Below are positions 60,699-64,000 of a stretch of DNA of 64,000 bases, one piece after another. Source of the stretch: Cyclina sinensis (Eukaryota; Mollusca; Bivalvia; Venerida; Veneridae); assembly GCA_012932295.1 (NCBI GenBank), contig JAAONU010000002.1, positions 33,009,485 to 33,073,484 on the forward strand, given 5' to 3'. Position numbers and translations under genes: made by a program. A model generated the notes under the pieces. That model was given only the letters and a program-made list of their open reading frames with translations, was not told where the DNA came from and did no database searches. Numbering within the stretch: position 1 is the first letter of the stretch; each line of letters begins with the position of its first letter.

Positions 60699-61589
60699 GT
60701 TTGTATAACTAGTATGATTCTGTAAGCCGATTACCTGTTGTTTGGAGTTTTTCTCAGCTGATTAAATGAGAATACAGTACAACAAGACTGAGATGAATTA
60801 TGTATTTTAATACAAAATGATAAAATCCTGAAAATGCATGATATTGCGAATTATCATCAAAGTGATATGCAAAACAGATAACTATTGTAACGTAACTATT
60901 TTGCTTTGTAAATTTTGTTTTAATCAGGTGTTGGTAAATAAATAACCGCCAGAATTTGCAAATTTGCAAGATGCAAAAAAAAACAAAACAAAAAAAACCC
61001 GCAGTTTCTCGCGATGAATGCAGAAGGTATATTTGGAACATTAAAATTTATACGATAATGAACACGTCGTTCTCATAACATTCAACATTAACCAGGGAAA
61101 TAAATCTGTTAGGTGTTGAAGGATAGATATAAAATCGTTATTTTCTGCTGCATCTGCCAATGCTAGAAAGTGTTCCATTTAAATTTACTGCGTGATAAGT
61201 GTTATGAAAAAGCTTAACACGCAGTTGCAATAAAGTGAGGTTTCTGGATTGTAAAATAAATCACAATTAACATTAGCTATTCTTGTTTATGATGTGTTGA
61301 TAATGATAACGCATCCAAAATGCTCTTATAGATAGGAAACATTAATACAGTGTTAGAAGTCATGATGATTCTTACTGTCCTTGCTATTTTTGTCATTGAA
61401 TGACAGATGTCAGACTTAACAGGGATGAATCTGTGTTTCGGATTGCAGAATCATGCGATAATGCTGCTCGTTTATTGACCATAATTAAATGTAACACATC
61501 CTAATTTGATCAAATAGAGTACACTTTTATTATCCATCAGTATCTTTTGGTAATTGAAATCGTGAAATATTTTTCCTATTTTGTTTTAG
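60699..61589 (+). other. Intron between WSC 3 and the second Cys motif
   Basis: AT-rich, with no exon and no tandem array recognised. Confidence 0.5.
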
Positions 61590-61709
61590 TGAGTGAAAAG
61601 CTGGCGGCGAGATCCTGTGAAGAACTGGAGTTGGTTGGAATTGACAACAACACGTTTCTCCTTCAAGCAAACGACAGCGTGACACAAATACGACACTGTG
61701 GCGTTGCAG
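61590..61709 (+). CDS. Short Cys-E-L...Cys motif exon, copy 2
   Basis: Acceptor ttgttttag, phase 1-1, 39 codons, donor GTCAAA. It encodes ARSCEELELVGIDNNTFLLQ and RHCGVA, paralogous to 57667-57780. The position between WSC and CTLD is the same in both sets, supporting block duplication. Confidence 0.72.
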
Positions 61710-62044
61710 GTCAAATAGTATTTCCATAATATACAAATTTATCATGTGTAATTAAACAGATATTCAAAATAGTAAACCTCCCGTCAACTTTCGTACTAAG
61801 AGTAAGTTTATAAGAGGAATCTGTTGCATTACCTTGTCGGCTTGGAGATTAAGTCAGAAATTTGTTTAGTTTGCGCTCCATTCGTGTAGATCTTCAAAAT
61901 CACAGTGAGATGTGAGGCTGGCTGTACAGTTTCGTTTCAAGGTCACCAAATAAGGTCATATTTTTTTCATTTACAATATTTCCCTTTTTGTTAATGGAGT
62001 TATTTGAGGACATGTGTTATATACAATCAACAATGTTTTCATAG

Positions 62045-62212
62045 AATGTCCGTTTTCTTGGATATACCTGAATAATCACTGCTACAAGTACATGCTCTAC
62101 GACCAAAATGTCAAGGACGCCATAGAAATGTGCGCAGCGGAAGATGCTTACATGGTTTCCATAGAAACCGAAACAGAAATACAAGATGTCATCACTGCAG
62201 CTAGAAACATCA
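62045..62212 (+). CDS. C-type lectin domain 2, first half
   Basis: Acceptor gttttcatag, phase 1-1, 55 codons, donor GTATGT. It has CPFSWIYLNNHCYKYML and AIEMCAAEDAYMVSIETETE, the long-form CTLD N-terminus. Confidence 0.88.
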
Positions 62213-62483
62213 GTATGTAAACAGACTTATTTACGTGAATCAGAAAAAAACAACAACAAAGTAACACTTTTGTTTGTATATCCACCTTTTTAATTTAATA
62301 CAGTACAGCTTGTTCTGAGAAATTAAACAGCTGTTCGATTTGTCTAATGGTTTTGAGAGGAAAATAATTGATAATGAAACATATGATTCAGTGCAGTTAT
62401 TCACTTTCGACTTTTTAACGTTCTCAATGTTCATGCCTTTATTCTTTAAGAGCAAAACTAACTATAATTTACAAATATTTTAG

Positions 62484-62711
62484 GTTTGTACAGTTCTGTA
62501 GGGGCTTGGAGGGTAGGATTGATGGCCCTGTCAATGAATGGAGGCCTGTACAGATGGTCAAATGGAAAATCTACCGAGCTTCAGTACTGGAATAACCATG
62601 CCCTAGGGATTGACGGAACTATTGTCAGGGTATTGACCTCAGATTACAACCAGTGGGAAGCCACATACGCCAGTAAAGATAAAACAGAGTATATCTGCGA
62701 AAAGGGGGCAG
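62484..62711 (+). CDS. C-type lectin domain 2, second half
   Basis: Acceptor aaatattttag, phase 1-1, 75 codons, donor GTAATA. It has AWRVGLMALS, LYRWSNGKS, LQYWNN and TEYICEKGA. As in CTLD 1, only one cysteine is present, so the second core disulphide is absent. Confidence 0.87.
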
Positions 62712-62735
62712 GTAATAGAAACACTTGTAGCGCCG

Positions 62736-62930
62736 ATATATGTCCAAACGTCGAAAAATGTCCAAACGACGATAAATGTCCAAAAATTGACGATAAATGT
62801 CTCAATCGCCGATAAATGTCGCCGATTAAACTCCTTTAACGATAAATGTCCAAAAATTAACGAAAAATGTCGCAACAAATTAGGTGCTCATAAATGTCCA
62901 AATCGGTTAACGACAAATGTCTCAACTTTT
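62736..62930 (+). repeat. Degenerate CGATAAATGTCCAAA array
   Basis: Irregular 15-25 bp spacing of ATAAATGTCCAAA and GACGATAAATGTC, just after the CTLD 2 donor. If the intron is retained, the frame continues as a short Cys-rich tail (ICPNVEKCPNDDKCPK) ending at 62815. Confidence 0.8.
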
Positions 62931-63035
62931 CATATGTTAATTGCATTTATTTCTATGACCAACAGTAATGCATCAGCCAGTTATAAAGGTTTCCATAGGG
63001 ATTAAAAGTACCGATTTAAGTAGCGTTCTCACCAG

Positions 63036-63469
63036 CATCCCGGCAAAGCCCAGGACCACCCCAGACGATCCGGGATGAAAATATTGTTGCAGTCTCACTA
63101 ACCCCGGTAGCACTACGGCGATACCCAATTTCCATACTTATAACAACCAGGATGAACTCCGGACCATCCATGCTGAGTCCAGGTGAAACTACGGATAATG
63201 CAGATAGTATGTGGACGACGGATGACCTAACACGATATTCAAACGCTGTTAAGTCTTCGATCAAAGAGATCATAAAAGCTGAGATCGATGCTAGCACAGC
63301 CCCGGATGATGTCGGCAGAGTCCCGGATGATCCCGGCAGAGCCCCGGTACGGTCAGATAGAGTGCCGACAGTCACCGGTAGAGCTCCGGATCATCCCGGA
63401 CGTTGCCGACAGAGTTACGGACGTACCCCGGTCGTTCCTGGATCACCCGACCGACCACCGGGACTCTAG
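63036..63469 (+). CDS. Candidate terminal exon: Gly-Arg-Pro-rich tail
   Basis: Acceptor gcgttctcaccag, phase 1 in, open to TAG at 63467-63469. A second phase-compatible acceptor (gttgcag, near 63090) would shorten it. It encodes a Ser/Pro region, an Asp/Lys stretch (NAVKSSIKEIIKAEIDAS), then repeated D-D/H-P-G-R-x-P words (VPDDPGRAP, APDHPGR). It is GC-rich compared with the rest of the gene, with no membrane segment. It could be an unrelated ORF, with further exons beyond the window. Confidence 0.5.
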
Positions 63470-63589
63470 CGGGATGCTTGTAAGACTGTAAAAAAGTTTA
63501 AAAAATGTATTGGAAAATAAGTTAATTGTTGGATACAGTCTATCTCCCTTACCATTAAAAGGGAAAAAAGAAATAAGGTAGCGGATCCG

Positions 63590-63850
63590 TGGTCCAGTGG
63601 TAACGCGCTGGCTTACCAATCCAGGGGTCGCTGGTTCGATCCCCCGCTGCACCACTAACTTCCTAACTTGTCTTTCGCATGAGACGTTAAACCGAGGTGC
63701 AGTGCACCGGGCACTTAAAAGAACCAGAGTCGCCTCTGGAACGGGGCGTCTTCTGTATCATGCACTATCCCCCGAAAAATAATATACTAACAATCTTCAG
63801 GGGGCGTTGGTCATATGGGCAACCGGTACCAAAGATAAAAATATCAAATA
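63590..63850 (+). mobile_element. tRNA-derived SINE (GTGGTCCAGTGGTAACGCGC head)
   Basis: tRNA-like head GTGGTCCAGTGGTAACGCGC..GGTTCGATCCCCC, then GAGACGTTAAACCGAGGTGC, GGGGCGTCTTC and an A/T-rich tail. A different family from the SINE at 25158. A head relic lies at 18452. AATAAA in its tail (about 63846) could serve the upstream gene. Confidence 0.8.
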
Positions 63851-64000
63851 AAATAAGTTATTAACATCTGCATTGCGCTACTCTACACTAATGGCTATAT
63901 TCAGTGTCGTCACTCGAACTCAACATCCACTCAAACTCGGGAAAGGCTTTCTTAAGGAAGACTTGAGGACGCCTTGGTCAAGGTGAACTCAAGTGTAGAA
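63851..64000. other. End of window, nothing recognised
   Basis: No ORF, splice site in context or known repeat is visible in the last 150 bases. Confidence 0.5.

Larger units (their letters stand above)
45461..63469 (+). other. Sushi-WSC-C-type lectin mosaic gene (about 15 exons)
   Basis: The gene was assembled from splice sites. Coding exons: 45461-45512 (tentative), 46688-46885, 48747-48980, 49377-49583, 53837-53954, 56579-56754, 57087-57317, 57667-57780, 58226-58399, 59251-59487, 60444-60698, 61590-61709, 62045-62212, 62484-62711, 63036-63469. The sum is 2,946 nt, 982 codons with the stop, about 981 aa. Order: signal peptide, three Sushi (CCP) domains, WSC, WSC-like, Cys motif, CTLD, WSC, Cys motif, CTLD, Gly-Arg-Pro tail. 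No transmembrane helix is evident, so a secreted carbohydrate-binding or complement-like protein is likely. Phase-1 boundaries suit exon shuffling, and the WSC-Cys-CTLD set is duplicated. The function is inferred from the domains. The first and last exons are the weakest calls. Confidence 0.85.

Overview
The window is animal nuclear DNA, most likely from a mollusc and probably a bivalve. The evidence is AT-rich sequence with short exons and GT-AG introns, a neuropeptide F gene of the molluscan RPRF-amide type, tRNA-headed SINEs, elements built around TGACCTTGACCT, and a mosaic Sushi/WSC/C-type-lectin gene. No bacterial or phage features are visible. The lineage call is inference.

Three protein genes can be assembled by hand from splice sites and reading-frame phase. 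(1) Positions 397-5445, plus strand: a three-exon neuropeptide F (NPF) precursor of about 110 aa. The intron that splits the C-terminal Arg codon is at the position known for the NPY/NPF family. (2) Positions 25085-6706, minus strand: an eight-exon gene for a 398-aa secreted protein. It has a signal peptide, four six-cysteine modules joined by Thr/Ser/Pro-rich linkers, and a coiled-coil-like tail. I cannot name its family. (3) Positions about 45461-63469, plus strand: a fifteen-exon gene for a mosaic protein of about 981 aa. The order is three Sushi domains, a WSC domain, a WSC-like domain, a short Cys motif, a C-type lectin domain (CTLD), then a second set of WSC, Cys motif and CTLD, and a Gly-Arg-Pro-rich tail. 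Internal exons are phase 1-1, except that one WSC domain is split over two exons. In genes 2 and 3 the exon lengths sum to whole codons.

Between genes 2 and 3 lies a direct tandem duplication: copy 1 about 22117-31985, copy 2 about 32953-43883. Each copy carries an identical signal-peptide exon and TATA box for gene 2, so the gene may have two interchangeable promoters. Each copy also has its own private retroelement: a SINE in copy 1 and a 3.1-kb LINE in copy 2. One internal block of copy 2 is inverted.

The most unusual signal is in gene 3. Three intronic tandem arrays are built from the gene's own splice junctions. One repeats the 3' splice site and exon start of WSC1 exon 2 (54690-56578). 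One repeats the acceptor of the CTLD1 second exon (58838-59262). One repeats that same exon's donor (59466-60145). Each array runs directly into the authentic site, so the real splice site sits at the end of a row of decoys.

The remaining sequence is introns and repeats: several minisatellites, MITE-like elements with terminal inverted repeats, a 1.9-kb long-TIR foldback element with a 5-bp target duplication, an antisense LINE relic, a satellite of about 186 bp, and microsatellites.
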